NCBI RefSeq assembly: GCF_009557455.1
Contig: NZ_CP045651.1
Coordinates: 2,232,001 to 2,296,000 of the forward strand
DNA from: Alistipes sp. dk3624
GTDB lineage: Bacteria; Bacteroidota; Bacteroidia; Bacteroidales; Rikenellaceae
Direction of reading: 5' to 3'
DNA: 64,000 nt
Shown: in pieces, positions 42,291 through 50,778 of the stretch
Numbering within the stretch: position 1 is the stretch's first letter
How the letters are laid out: each line of letters begins with the position of its first letter
The notes under the pieces: model-generated
Seen by the model: only the letters and a program-made list of their open reading frames with translations
Told to the model about the DNA's origin: nothing
Database searches by the model: none
Program-made: the position numbers and the translations under genes

Positions 42291-43610
42291 GTGGAACTAT
42301 TGATAAAAAATTGCCTGGTGCTTCCGATGACGGAACAGCCCGGCAGACCGAAATATTACCGGGGCGCGGTTGCCATCAGCGGCGACCGGATCGCGTTGGT
42401 GAGCGACTCCCCGCAGCGGATCGAACGTTACGAGCGGGAGCGAGGAGAAGGATTGCAGGTGGCGGACGGCGCCGGACGGCTCGTGATGCCGGGTCTGATT
42501 AACCTGCACAACCACGTGTCGATGACCCTGATGCGCGGCTATGCCGACGACCTGCCGCTGATGCCGTGGCTGACCGAAAAGATTTGGCCGTTCGAGGCGA
42601 AACTGGACGGCGACGATATTTACAGCGGGGCCGAGCTGGGAATCGCCGAAATGCTGCTCGGCGGTACGACCGCTTTCGTCGATATGTACTGGTATGCCGA
42701 CCGGGTCGCCGAGGCGGCGATCCGCAGCGGAATCCGGGCGGTCGTCAGTCCGGCTTTCGTCGGGACGGCGTTCGACGGTTACGTCGAACGGACGCAGCGG
42801 ATGATTGAACGGTATAACGGCGCCGCCGGCGATCGCATCCGGGTTTGGGTCGCTCCGCATGCCCCGTACACCTGTACGCCCGAACAAATCCGCGAATCGC
42901 TGAAACTGTGCGAACGCAACGGGGTAGGCGTCAATATCCATGTCGCCGAGACTTTGTCGGAAGTGGAAACGATTCGCGAACGATACGGTAAAACGCCGGT
43001 GGAGCATCTACGCGATCTCGGTGTTTTCGATTACCGCGCGTTGGCGGTGCATTGCGTCCACCTGACCGAAACGGATATGGAGATCTTGTCCCGGCAGGGC
43101 GTTTCCGTCGTGTATAATCCGCAGAGCAACATGAAGCTCGCGAGCGGGATCGCTCCGGTCGCCCGGTTGCTCGAACGGGGCGCCAACGTCGGCATCGGCA
43201 CCGATGGGCCGAGTTCGAACAACGACCTGGATATGTGGGACGAGATGCGTACGGGTTCGTTTTTGCAGAAAGTAGCTACCGGAGATCCGTGCGTATTGCC
43301 GGCGTACGAAGTGTTGCGGATGGCGACGACGCGGGCGGCCGATGCGATCGGCATGAAGGGCGAGATCGGCGTGCTAGCCGAAGGGGCCCGCGCCGACCTG
43401 ATCGTGCTGAATCTCGATAAACCGCACCTGACTCCGTGTCACGACCTGGTCGCGAACCTGGTTTACTGCGCGAAGCCGTCCGACGTGGAGACGGTGATGG
43501 TCGACGGACGCATCGTGGTGCGGCAGGGTGCACTGGCGAACGGAGATTTCGGAGCGATCCGCCGTGAGGTCGAACGCCGCCTGGGCGTTTTGCAACGGCG
43601 CGGGGAGTAG
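42291..43610 (+). CDS. mtaD: Amidohydrolase, SAH/MTA deaminase type
   Basis: Metal-dependent amidohydrolase of the MtaD/SsnA group, predicted to deaminate S-adenosylhomocysteine or methylthioadenosine. The 439 residues have a TIM-barrel with metal ligands in NLHNHVSMTLMRG near 71, INIHVAET-like NIHVAETLSEVE near 218, AVHCVHLTE near 250 and GTDGPSSNNDLDMWDE near 300. The start is GTG at 42291. The symbol is by closest group and the exact substrate is not certain. Confidence 0.88.
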   Translation: MELLIKNCLVLPMTEQPGRPKYYRGAVAISGDRIALVSDSPQRIERYERERGEGLQVADGAGRLVMPGLINLHNHVSMTLMRGYADDLPLMPWLTEKIWPFEAKLDGDDIYSGAELGIAEMLLGGTTAFVDMYWYADRVAEAAIRSGIRAVVSPAFVGTAFDGYVERTQRMIERYNGAAGDRIRVWVAPHAPYTCTPEQIRESLKLCERNGVGVNIHVAETLSEVETIRERYGKTPVEHLRDLGVFDYRALAVHCVHLTETDMEILSRQGVSVVYNPQSNMKLASGIAPVARLLERGANVGIGTDGPSSNNDLDMWDEMRTGSFLQKVATGDPCVLPAYEVLRMATTRAADAIGMKGEIGVLAEGARADLIVLNLDKPHLTPCHDLVANLVYCAKPSDVETVMVDGRIVVRQGALANGDFGAIRREVERRLGVLQRRGE

Positions 43611-43665
43611 ACCGGCGGATTGCGGCCGGTTTGTGTCGGAACCTAACCAAAACTTAAATAAAAAG

Positions 43666-45630
43666 ATGAAGTTACTACGTTTTGCATGCCTGTTTTTAGG
43701 CGCGGTTGCCGTTTTTGACGGCGCTTCGGGCGCGGTCGTTCGGCAGGATAATTCGCAGGTGCCGGGCATCCATGCGATTGGAAACGGCGGTCTGTGCGTC
43801 TATGGACAGGGCGCCGATATCCTGCAACTGTTCGGTCCGCCTTACTCTTCTCCCGGATTTTTCACGATGAATCTGCAGGGAGATTACCGGGTCGATCTGC
43901 AACGCGAGCCTCGGACGGCCGTTTGGCACAGCCTGATTACCGACGGTGGGGCGGAAGTAGCCCGTCAGACCGATTTCGTAACCGTCGGCAGCGATGGTTT
44001 CGTCCGCCGTATTCATGCGCAGCGTCCGTTCAGTTACCGGATCACCGTCAGGATGGAAGATCGGTATGCTCCGTATGAGGAGCTGATAACGGTCAGGGAG
44101 GATATGTCGGCCGCGGAATTAAAGAATGCGAACCGGCGTTACCGGATCGGCATCGCTCCCGGCGTTCCTTTTTACAGCAGTTATAAAGCCCCTTCGGGTT
44201 ATCTGTACGAGGTGTTTACGACCGGTTCGGCGACGCTCGTCCCGGGAGCGGGCGGCGATAAAAGTTGGGTGCTGAACGTGACTCCGGGCGACGGAGCCTT
44301 GTACGTAGTTGCCGGACCGAACGAACGCCGGCTTGCCGAAAACAGCGCGGCGATCGCTTCCGCATCGCCCGAATCGTTGCAGAAGGCGAGTGCGAAAAGC
44401 TGGAAGAAATATGCGGCGAAGCAGCACCGGTTCAAAGCGTCGAACCTGCCGGACGACCGCCGCGACGAATTTTTCCGGGCCGTGGACGACATCGGCGTGC
44501 TGATCAAGAGCCAGCAAGGACGCGAAGGCGGCGTACTGGCCGGGATCGTTTACCACATGGGCTACGTGCGCGACCAGTACGGGGTTTCGCGGGCGCTGTT
44601 GGCGCTGGGACACAGCGAAGAGGCCCGCGGCATCCTGGAGTTCTACCATAACATATGGAAGGTTTACGGATATATCCAGAATGCGCAGGCGATCGGTTAT
44701 CCCGGAATTTTCCACCGTCACGAAAACGACGAGACCGAGATTACCGGTTATTTGGTCGTGCAGGCGTTCGATTATTTCCGGAAAACGAACGATGCGGCGT
44801 TCCTCGAACGAATTCTTCCGATGCTTGAGTGGGCGACCCAGGCGCAGCAACGCAACCTGATCGACGGTATGCTGCCGTTCAACGGCGACGAGACTTACAT
44901 TGCCGGCGGCGTCGTGCCGCGCAAGGTGATGTACCACGGTTCGGCCGAGGCGACGCTGCTGTTTATCGAAGGGAGTTCGCGGTTGCTGGATTTCGTCCGT
45001 ACGCGGTCGCTGTGGAACGAAGACCGGATCGCCGCGCTCGAACGCGACGTGCGGCAATGCAGCGATCGTTACCGCGATAATTTTTACCGGGACGGCAAGC
45101 TGTTCATCAACAATCCGCAGCGCGAGGCGAAGGTCAGCTATCCGGCTACGCGTCCCGGCGTTTGCCTGCACCCCGATCATTTCGATTACTTTACCGAGAC
45201 CTACCATTTCAAAGGGTGTCTTTATTTCTGCGAGGATTGCATGCGCAAAGACAACAGCCGGGTCGAACTGCCGCCCGTAGAGCGTTTCAGTATTCCGTCC
45301 GCCTACCTTTTCCCTATCTACATCAATGCGCAGCTCCTTTCCGATTCCGAGAAACGGGCTTTGCTCGACGAGGTGGTCGCGCTTTACCGGAAGACCGGGA
45401 AAATCTCGTCGCAGGACCGGATACTGGGCTACGATTTCGGCATGTTCCTATATGCGCTGGCCGACTGCGGGGATCCGCTCGCTGCAGATGTTTACGACCG
45501 GATGATGGCCCTGCGCGACGATTCGGGCGCATGGGTCGAATATTATGTCGATGGACAGCCGAGCGGCTGTCGGTGCCGGCCGTGGGAGAGCGGCATCAAT
45601 ATCGAGGCGGCGATCAAATACGCCCGGTAG
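43666..45630 (+). CDS. Large secreted protein, glycosidase-like alpha-helical fold suspected
   Basis: 654 residues with a signal peptide (MKLLRFACLFLGAVAVFDG). The first part (25-260) is beta-rich. From about 280 the helical pattern (EFYHNIWKVYGYIQNAQAIG, WATQAQQRNLIDGMLPFNGDE, WEYYVDGQ-like AWVEYYVDGQPSGCRC) resembles six-hairpin (alpha/alpha) glycoside hydrolases. Clustered Cys (CLYFCEDCMRKD) are unusual. No firm family is recognised. The start is the ATG at 43666 after an A-rich leader; upstream in-frame codons overlap the previous gene. It is followed by a terminator and stands alone. Confidence 0.7.
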   Translation: MKLLRFACLFLGAVAVFDGASGAVVRQDNSQVPGIHAIGNGGLCVYGQGADILQLFGPPYSSPGFFTMNLQGDYRVDLQREPRTAVWHSLITDGGAEVARQTDFVTVGSDGFVRRIHAQRPFSYRITVRMEDRYAPYEELITVREDMSAAELKNANRRYRIGIAPGVPFYSSYKAPSGYLYEVFTTGSATLVPGAGGDKSWVLNVTPGDGALYVVAGPNERRLAENSAAIASASPESLQKASAKSWKKYAAKQHRFKASNLPDDRRDEFFRAVDDIGVLIKSQQGREGGVLAGIVYHMGYVRDQYGVSRALLALGHSEEARGILEFYHNIWKVYGYIQNAQAIGYPGIFHRHENDETEITGYLVVQAFDYFRKTNDAAFLERILPMLEWATQAQQRNLIDGMLPFNGDETYIAGGVVPRKVMYHGSAEATLLFIEGSSRLLDFVRTRSLWNEDRIAALERDVRQCSDRYRDNFYRDGKLFINNPQREAKVSYPATRPGVCLHPDHFDYFTETYHFKGCLYFCEDCMRKDNSRVELPPVERFSIPSAYLFPIYINAQLLSDSEKRALLDEVVALYRKTGKISSQDRILGYDFGMFLYALADCGDPLAADVYDRMMALRDDSGAWVEYYVDGQPSGCRCRPWESGINIEAAIKYAR

Positions 45631-45656
45631 ATGCCTCGGCATGTCCGGATCGAACG

Positions 45657-45684
45657 AAGGCTTCTTCGTAAGGAGAAGCCTTTG
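45657..45684 (+). terminator. Terminator after the large secreted protein gene
   Basis: Stem AAGGCTTCT with an 8-nt loop and complement AGAAGCCTT, then TGTTATTTTG. Confidence 0.7.
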
Positions 45685-45715
45685 TTATTTTGCGAACCCG
45701 GGGCTCATCGGGGAA

Positions 45716-46516
45716 TCAGCGGATTTTTGCGCCGGTCGGCGGCAGCTCGTCCGACGACCGGTTCACTCCGACTCCGAACAGGGCGAAATCGTACCGGACG
45801 GGGTCGTCCGGATCGAGCCGCCGCAGCGAGCCGGTGATCTCTTCGACCGCTTTCCAGTCGTTTTGCCGTCGGGTGAGTAGGCCCAGCGCACGGCCGGTAT
45901 TGCCGGTGTGGACGTCGAGCGGCAAGTAGAGCGCCGAGGGCGGGATCGTCCGCCACAGTCCGAAATCAACGCCGCGACTGTCGCTGCGCACCATCCATTT
46001 GAGAAACATGTTCAACCGTTTGCAGGCCGCGCCCTTGTCGATGCTGGAGAGGTGCTTTTCGCAGCGCGTCGGATGATCGCTTTCCCAGAACGTCGTGCGG
46101 AACCGCGACAGTACCGTGCGCAGATCGCCCGTGGCGGCGTATGTCTGTTCGAAATAGCCGCCGAGACTTCCGTAGCGGCTGCATAGTCGGCGCAGGGCGC
46201 GAATAAAGGCGATGCAGTCCGCTCCGTTGAACGTGCGGTGAACGAAGTTCAGCAGCGCGTTCAGTTCCTGTTCCGACGCATGGACGGTGAAATCGTACGG
46301 AGCGTCGTCCATCAGGCGCATCAGCCGGCCGGCATTGCGAACGATCGATTTGCGGTTGCCCCATGCGATCGTGGCGGCCAGAAAACCGCTGATCTCGATG
46401 TCCTCCCTGCGTTCGAAGCGGTGAGGAACGGAGATCGGGTCGTCCGCAATGAAGTCGGGCGCGTTGTAGCGGTCGTGCAGGCCGTCGAGCAGCTCTTTGA
46501 GTTCGTCGTGTTCCAT
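45716..46516 (-). CDS. TIGR02757 (DUF2400) family protein
   Basis: 266 residues of a conserved family of unknown function. It matches in its N-terminal helices (DDPISVPHRFERREDIEISG, FLAATIAWGNRKSIV) and in LFLKWMVRSDSRGVDFGLW-like FLKWMVRSDSRGVDFGLW near 180, LPLDVHTGNTGRALGLL and ITGSLRRLDPDDPVRYDFAL. The pattern with a helix-hairpin-helix and a conserved Asp resembles DNA glycosylase folds, but that is inference. Its start overlaps the stop of the ABC ATPase gene by 1 bp. Confidence 0.88.
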   Translation of the reverse strand: MEHDELKELLDGLHDRYNAPDFIADDPISVPHRFERREDIEISGFLAATIAWGNRKSIVRNAGRLMRLMDDAPYDFTVHASEQELNALLNFVHRTFNGADCIAFIRALRRLCSRYGSLGGYFEQTYAATGDLRTVLSRFRTTFWESDHPTRCEKHLSSIDKGAACKRLNMFLKWMVRSDSRGVDFGLWRTIPPSALYLPLDVHTGNTGRALGLLTRRQNDWKAVEEITGSLRRLDPDDPVRYDFALFGVGVNRSSDELPPTGAKIR

Positions 46517-47169
46517 CAGGGGCGAATCAGTCCGTCGATCATCTGGATTTTGCGGTCGGACATTTCGGCCAATTGTTCGTCGTGCGTCACGATGACGACC
46601 GTTTGCCCGAACGTATCGCGCAGCGTGAAGAACAGTTTGTGGATCTCTTCCTTATTTTTGGTGTCGAGGTTGCCGGACGGCTCGTCGGCCAGCAGTACGG
46701 CGGGCGAGTTGATCAGTGCGCGGGCGATGGCTACGCGTTGCTGTTCGCCCCCCGACAGTTCGGCGGGTTTATGGGTCAGACGGTGTTCCATGGCCAGCAT
46801 CCCGAGCAGTTCGGCGGCCCGTTTTTCGACTTCGTGCCGTTCGCGTCCGGCGATGTAGCCCGGAATACACACGTTCTCGAACGCGGAAAACTCGGGCAGC
46901 AGGTGGTGGAACTGGAATACGAAGCCGATCTTCGTGTTGCGGAATTTCGAGATGTTCTTGTCCGACAGCGTATGCACGGCTACGCCGTCGATCTCGATCT
47001 CGCCGGAAGTGGGCCGGCTCAGCGTGCCGAGGATTTGCAGCAGCGTCGTTTTGCCGGCGCCGCTCGGCCCGACGATCGAAACGACTTCCCCTTTGTCGAT
47101 CGACAGGTCGATTCCTTTGAGCACTTCGAGCGCACCGAAACTTTTGTGTATATCTTTGGTTTTTATCAT
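46516..47169 (-). CDS. lolD: ABC transporter ATP-binding protein, LolD-type
   Basis: 217-residue ATPase with Walker [15 protein letters not shown] near 35, Q-loop [16 protein letters not shown], signature [15 protein letters not shown] near 138, Walker [12 protein letters not shown] and the switch His in VTHDEQLA. This size and the NLD motif fit LolD/MacB-type ATPases that release lipoproteins or drive envelope export. The permease is not in this cluster. The ATG at 47169 overlaps the folP stop; upstream in-frame codons are folP shadow. Confidence 0.88.
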   Translation of the reverse strand: MIKTKDIHKSFGALEVLKGIDLSIDKGEVVSIVGPSGAGKTTLLQILGTLSRPTSGEIEIDGVAVHTLSDKNISKFRNTKIGFVFQFHHLLPEFSAFENVCIPGYIAGRERHEVEKRAAELLGMLAMEHRLTHKPAELSGGEQQRVAIARALINSPAVLLADEPSGNLDTKNKEEIHKLFFTLRDTFGQTVVIVTHDEQLAEMSDRKIQMIDGLIRP

Positions 47170-48014
47170 GGTTTTGCGGTATTTGCAGCGGTAAAACGGT
47201 TCCACAGCGCGATGACCTGCGCGGCTTCGCGAACGTCGTGCACCCGCAGGATCGAGGCTCCCTGGCGCAGGCATTCCCAGTGCAGCGCGGAGGTGCCGGT
47301 CAGCGCGTCGTCCGGCGTCGTGTCGAGCGTCCGGTAGATCATCGATTTGCGCGAGATGCCGGCTAAAAACGGAAGCCCCGTGTCGCGGAATGTTTCGCCC
47401 ATCCGGCCGAGCAGCATGAAATTCTGATCGACGGTTTTTGAAAAACCGAATCCCGGATCGAGCACGATCTGTTCGACTCCGGCGCTGCGCAGCGTTTCGG
47501 TTTTTGCTGCGAAGTAACCGCGTATTTCGCCGATCAGATCGTCGTAGTGCGTCCGGCTCTGCATGTTCTGCGGCGTGCCGCGCATGTGCATGGCAATGAA
47601 TGGCACCCGGTAACGGGCGGCTACGCCGGCGATTTCCGGTTCGGCTTCCGCGCCCGTGATGTCGTTGACGATACACGGGCCGAAGTTTTCGAGTGTTTTT
47701 TCCATTACGCCGGCCCGGAAAGTGTCGATCGACACGGCGGTGTCGGGAAATTTTTTGCGGATGATCTCCAACGCCGAGGCGAGTCTGCGGAACTCCTCCC
47801 GAGGGGAGACGTCGTCCGCTCCCGGACGCGACGAATACCCGCCGACGTCCAGAATGGCGGCGCCTTCCGATACGGCCTGCCGCACCCGGCGTTCGATCGC
47901 ATCCGCTTCCTGAGTCCGGCTGCCGCTGAAAAACGAATCCGGCGTCACGTTGACGATCGCCATGACGACGGGGTTTTCAAGGCTGATTTCGATTTTTCCT
48001 ACGGTCAGTTTCAT
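47166..48014 (-). CDS. folP: Dihydropteroate synthase
   Basis: Joins p-aminobenzoate to hydroxymethyl-dihydropterin diphosphate in folate synthesis; the sulfonamide target. 282 residues. [16 protein letters not shown] is near 18, [16 protein letters not shown] near 56 is the pABA/pterin loop, [12 protein letters not shown] near 93 and [11 protein letters not shown] follow. The distal [14 protein letters not shown] near 197 and [15 protein letters not shown] near 260 close the barrel. The open frame extends to 48542, but the ATG at 48014 is the real start, overlapping the coaE stop by 4 bp. Confidence 0.95.
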   Translation of the reverse strand: MKLTVGKIEISLENPVVMAIVNVTPDSFFSGSRTQEADAIERRVRQAVSEGAAILDVGGYSSRPGADDVSPREEFRRLASALEIIRKKFPDTAVSIDTFRAGVMEKTLENFGPCIVNDITGAEAEPEIAGVAARYRVPFIAMHMRGTPQNMQSRTHYDDLIGEIRGYFAAKTETLRSAGVEQIVLDPGFGFSKTVDQNFMLLGRMGETFRDTGLPFLAGISRKSMIYRTLDTTPDDALTGTSALHWECLRQGASILRVHDVREAAQVIALWNRFTAANTAKP

Positions 48015-48592
48015 AATTGGCCGAATAATTCGTGCAATTTCAATACCTGGGGGATGACCAGCGTGCGGTCGTCTGAAACGATCACGTGGTCGGCCCGCGC
48101 GATGCGTTCTTCTTCGCTGAGCTGGGCCGCGATCCGCGCCCGTACGGACGCTTCGTCCGTTCCGTCGCGCCGGCAGGTACGCCGGATACGCAGCGCTTCC
48201 GGCGCAGCCACTTCGACCGTGGCGTCCATTAGCCGGTCGGCGCCGCTTTCGAACAGCACGGCGGCTTCCTGGATGACGTAATGACCCGTTTGCCGTCCGG
48301 CCCATCGCATGAAATCGACCGCGACGGCCGGATGGACGATCCGGTTCAGCCGCTCCCGCAGGAGGCAGTTGCCGAAAATTTGCGCGGCGACCGCCCGCCT
48401 GTCCAGGACTCCGTCCCGGTAAGCGGCGCTGCCGAGCAATTCCCGGATTTTTCCGATGACGGCCGGGTCGGTGTTCATCAGCCGCCTGGCTTCGGTGTCC
48501 GAGTCGTACACCGGAACCCCCAGCAACGAAAAGAGGCGGCAAACCGTGCTTTTTCCGCTTCCGATCCCTCCGGTTATACCGACCTTAATCAT
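48011..48592 (-). CDS. coaE: Dephospho-CoA kinase
   Basis: Last step of CoA synthesis, ATP-dependent phosphorylation of the dephospho-CoA ribose. 193 residues of normal length. P-loop GITGGIGSGKSTVCRLF is at 5-21, followed by VPVYDSDTEARRLMN near 31 and the lid region NRIVHPAVAVDFMRW. Overlaps folP by 4 bp and the upstream small membrane gene by 8 bp, so the three are translationally coupled. Confidence 0.94.
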   Translation of the reverse strand: MIKVGITGGIGSGKSTVCRLFSLLGVPVYDSDTEARRLMNTDPAVIGKIRELLGSAAYRDGVLDRRAVAAQIFGNCLLRERLNRIVHPAVAVDFMRWAGRQTGHYVIQEAAVLFESGADRLMDATVEVAAPEALRIRRTCRRDGTDEASVRARIAAQLSEEERIARADHVIVSDDRTLVIPQVLKLHELFGQL

Positions 48593-48995
48593 CGCTTCGT
48601 TTTGGAAATTCGATTTCGACCGGAGCGGCCACCGATTTGATTTTCAAGTCGGTGATCTGGGACGAAATGGTGTTTTGCAACCAGAACGGCGAGATATCGT
48701 ACAGGCCCGAGGCCGTCGTCGACGGCGTTACCGCGATGTTGTCCGACGAGATGAACACTCCGTTTTTACGCGGAGCGATCTTGTGCAGCAAGATCTGGTA
48801 TCCTGATCCTTCCACCTGACACCGCACCGAATAATAGACGCTGTCGATGCGGACGGGGATGTTGATATCGGCCGTATAGGAGTGACTGAGCTTGGTCACG
48901 TACCACAAGATCAGCGATAATCCCAGCAGCATGAAGAATACCGGGTTGCTGAGCCTGCGTGCGGTGACTTTCAGGTATAAGGTGAATTTATGCAT
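48585..48995 (-). CDS. Small membrane protein, YbbR-like
   Basis: 136 residues with a single membrane anchor (NPVFFMLLGLSLILWYVTKL) and a short extracytoplasmic domain (SYTADINIPVRIDSV...). The layout resembles the N-terminus of YbbR/CdaR-like proteins, which in this phylum are commonly placed beside coaE, but those are usually about twice as long. It may be a shortened member; function unknown. The ATG at 48995 was chosen over 49019 because it starts next to the basic pre-anchor segment. It heads the operon coaE-folP-lolD-TIGR02757; a weak TTATTTTG box at 49017-49024 may be its promoter. Confidence 0.7.
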   Translation of the reverse strand: MHKFTLYLKVTARRLSNPVFFMLLGLSLILWYVTKLSHSYTADINIPVRIDSVYYSVRCQVEGSGYQILLHKIAPRKNGVFISSDNIAVTPSTTASGLYDISPFWLQNTISSQITDLKIKSVAAPVEIEFPKRSDD

Positions 48996-49102
48996 TTCCC
49001 ACGTTCGGTTTCTTTGCAAAATAAAGGAAAATTCGGGGAATAAAAAAATATCCGTCCTTGTCCGAAAACCGAAAGAGAAGCGAGATTAGGGTATAGGAAG
49101 AC

Positions 49103-49132
49103 AAAAAGGCTTCGCATCGCGAAGCCTTTTTT
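49103..49132 (-). terminator. Terminator of the ompH/skp gene
   Basis: Stem of AAAAAGGCTTCGC-type sequence with its complement and a short loop, with T-runs on both strands, 20 bp after the minus-strand ompH stop. Confidence 0.75.
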
Positions 49133-49151
49133 ACCGCCCGGACGGAACGGT

Positions 49152-49793
49152 TTATTTGTCGAGCGACAGTTTTTCGCTGTTTTTGTTGGTTTTGCCTTCC
49201 GCGGCGTATTTTTTGTTCAGTCCTTCCAGAACGATTTGCGTGATGTCCAGCGACGGGTCGGCGTTCATGACCGGGCCGCCCGAAGTCGTGCTGAGAATGA
49301 TTTTGAAACGGTAGTCGCTGTTGAATTCCTTCAGGTATTCGGTGATGTTGTAGTGGATTTTGTTCAGCATGACTTGTTCCTGTTCGGCCAATTCGTTCAT
49401 CACTTTGTCGCGGTGCTGAACGAACGACTGCTGTTTTTTCTCCAGATTTTCCTGCATGGTCATCGCTTCCGAACGGGTGACCAGCCCTTTGTCGATCTTG
49501 TTCTGGTAATCTTTCAGGTCGGATTCGAGGCTGCGCCCTTTCGAGGTGAGTTCCGCATCCGCTTTTTTGGCTTTGGCTTCGTACTCGGCGCGCAGATCGA
49601 GGTACATGTCGTACTTGCTGATCAGCGAATCGACGTTGAAGTAAGCGATGGTCCCGCTCGATGCCGCTGCTGCAGCGTCGCTTTCCGTGGTTTCTGCGGC
49701 AGGTTTCGTTTCGCCGCCGGCCGGGGCTTGGTTTTTGTTGCAGCCTACAGTCGTCAGGGCGACCGCAGCGAGAATTAACAGGATCTTTTTCAT
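49152..49793 (-). CDS. OmpH/Skp family periplasmic chaperone, lipoprotein
   Basis: 213-residue Skp-like protein. The signal ILLILAAVALTTVGCNKNQ has a lipobox Cys at 18, so it is probably membrane-anchored. Residues 20-50 are an Ala/Glu/Thr-rich linker. From about 52 (IAYFNVDSLISKYDMYLDLR) a long charged coiled coil follows, as in the Skp tentacles. Ends KNSEKLSLDK. Expected role is guiding outer-membrane proteins through the periplasm. Confidence 0.86.
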   Translation of the reverse strand: MKKILLILAAVALTTVGCNKNQAPAGGETKPAAETTESDAAAAASSGTIAYFNVDSLISKYDMYLDLRAEYEAKAKKADAELTSKGRSLESDLKDYQNKIDKGLVTRSEAMTMQENLEKKQQSFVQHRDKVMNELAEQEQVMLNKIHYNITEYLKEFNSDYRFKIILSTTSGGPVMNADPSLDITQIVLEGLNKKYAAEGKTNKNSEKLSLDK

Positions 49794-49904
49794 GTCAGAT
49801 TTTAAAAATGTGTTTTATAAAATTCGGTTTTGTTTCGTGCTTGCGGATTTTCCGTACCTGTTCGAATCCGTTTGACAGAGCGTGTTTTTCCGTCGATTAT
49901 TGCG

Positions 49905-49912
49905 CAAATATA
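49905..49912 (-). promoter_or_regulatory. -7 element of the ompH/skp gene
   Basis: Minus-strand TATATTTG, about 112 nt upstream of the ATG; it would leave a fairly long leader. Confidence 0.4.
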
Positions 49913-49935
49913 TTAATTATTTCTTTTCATTTGCT

Positions 49936-49943
49936 TATTTTTG
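49936..49943 (+). promoter_or_regulatory. -7 element of ruvA
   Basis: TATTTTTG ending 22 nt before the ruvA ATG. Confidence 0.5.
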
Positions 49944-49965
49944 CAGGTAAATATGGTAGCGTATT

Positions 49966-50553
49966 ATGTATGAATACATCACGGGTCGGATCGAGACGCT
50001 GACTCCGGCGTCGGTCGTCGTGGAAGCTGCGGGCGTCGGGTATTTTTTGAATATCTCGTTGCAGACTTTTTCGCAGATCGGTTCCCGGACGGAGGTGAAA
50101 CTGTATACCCATTTTGCGGTGCGTGAGGACGCGCAGGTGCTTTACGGCTTTTTCAGCCGCGCCGAACGCGATATTTTCCGGTCGTTGATCGGCGTTTCGG
50201 GAGTCGGGGGCAATACGGCCCGGATGATCCTCTCTTCGTTTACGGCCGAGGAGGTCTGCACGATCGTCGCGACCGGACAGGCCGACGTGCTGAAGACCGT
50301 CAAGGGACTCGGTCTGAAAACCGCGCAGAAAATCATCGTGGAATTGCGGGATAAGATCGGCGCGGGCAGCGCTGCCGCGACTTCCGTTCCGGTGCAGGGT
50401 GCGGCGGGGGAGACTTTCTCCGAGGCGGTGGCCGCGCTGACGATGCTCGGATTTACGCGGCAGGCGACCGAGAAGGCGTTGCGGGCTATTCAGCAGGAAT
50501 CTCCGGCGGCTTCGGTCGAGGAACTGGTGCGGCTTGCGTTGAAGCGTTTGTGA
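49966..50553 (+). CDS. ruvA: Holliday junction branch migration protein RuvA
   Basis: Tetrameric DNA-binding subunit of RuvAB that recognises Holliday junctions. 195 residues: an N-terminal OB-fold (MYEYITGRIETLTPASVVVE), two helix-hairpin-helix motifs (FRSLIGVSGVGGNTARMIL near 73 and LKTVKGLGLKTAQKIIVEL near 108), and a C-terminal RuvB-binding helix bundle (AVAALTMLGFTRQATEKAL). No ruvB or ruvC nearby in the window. Confidence 0.96.
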   Translation: MYEYITGRIETLTPASVVVEAAGVGYFLNISLQTFSQIGSRTEVKLYTHFAVREDAQVLYGFFSRAERDIFRSLIGVSGVGGNTARMILSSFTAEEVCTIVATGQADVLKTVKGLGLKTAQKIIVELRDKIGAGSAAATSVPVQGAAGETFSEAVAALTMLGFTRQATEKALRAIQQESPAASVEELVRLALKRL

Positions 50554-50581
50554 CGCCGGCCGCGGGACGCGGAACGCGGCG

Positions 50582-50603
50582 ACGGAAAGATCGTTCCGTT
50601 TTT
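50582..50603 (+). terminator. Terminator after ruvA
   Basis: Short stem ACGGAA, loop AGATCG, TTCCGT, followed by four Ts. Confidence 0.5.
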
Positions 50604-50656
50604 GCGGCCGGATCGATTTTTTTTACGGAAAATTACGGCAATCCGGCAAATTATTC

Positions 50657-50664
50657 TATTTTTG
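50657..50664 (+). promoter_or_regulatory. -7 element of the phosphate transporter gene
   Basis: TATTTTTG, about 115 nt upstream of the ATG. No matching -33 at the usual spacing. Confidence 0.4.
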
Positions 50665-50778
50665 TTGCCAAATTCGTGGCATATGTCTATGCTTTCTGAC
50701 AGTAATGGTTTGTTTTTTAGGGTTTTCGGCAGAAAGCCCCGGCGCTGTTACATGAAAATCGAATAAACATACTATCAT

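Noticed and set aside
46516-47676. Apparent fusion of a long N-terminal extension to the LolD-type ATPase
   Set aside because: The extension is read out of frame through folP. The ATG at 47169 gives the normal ATPase and overlaps the folP stop.
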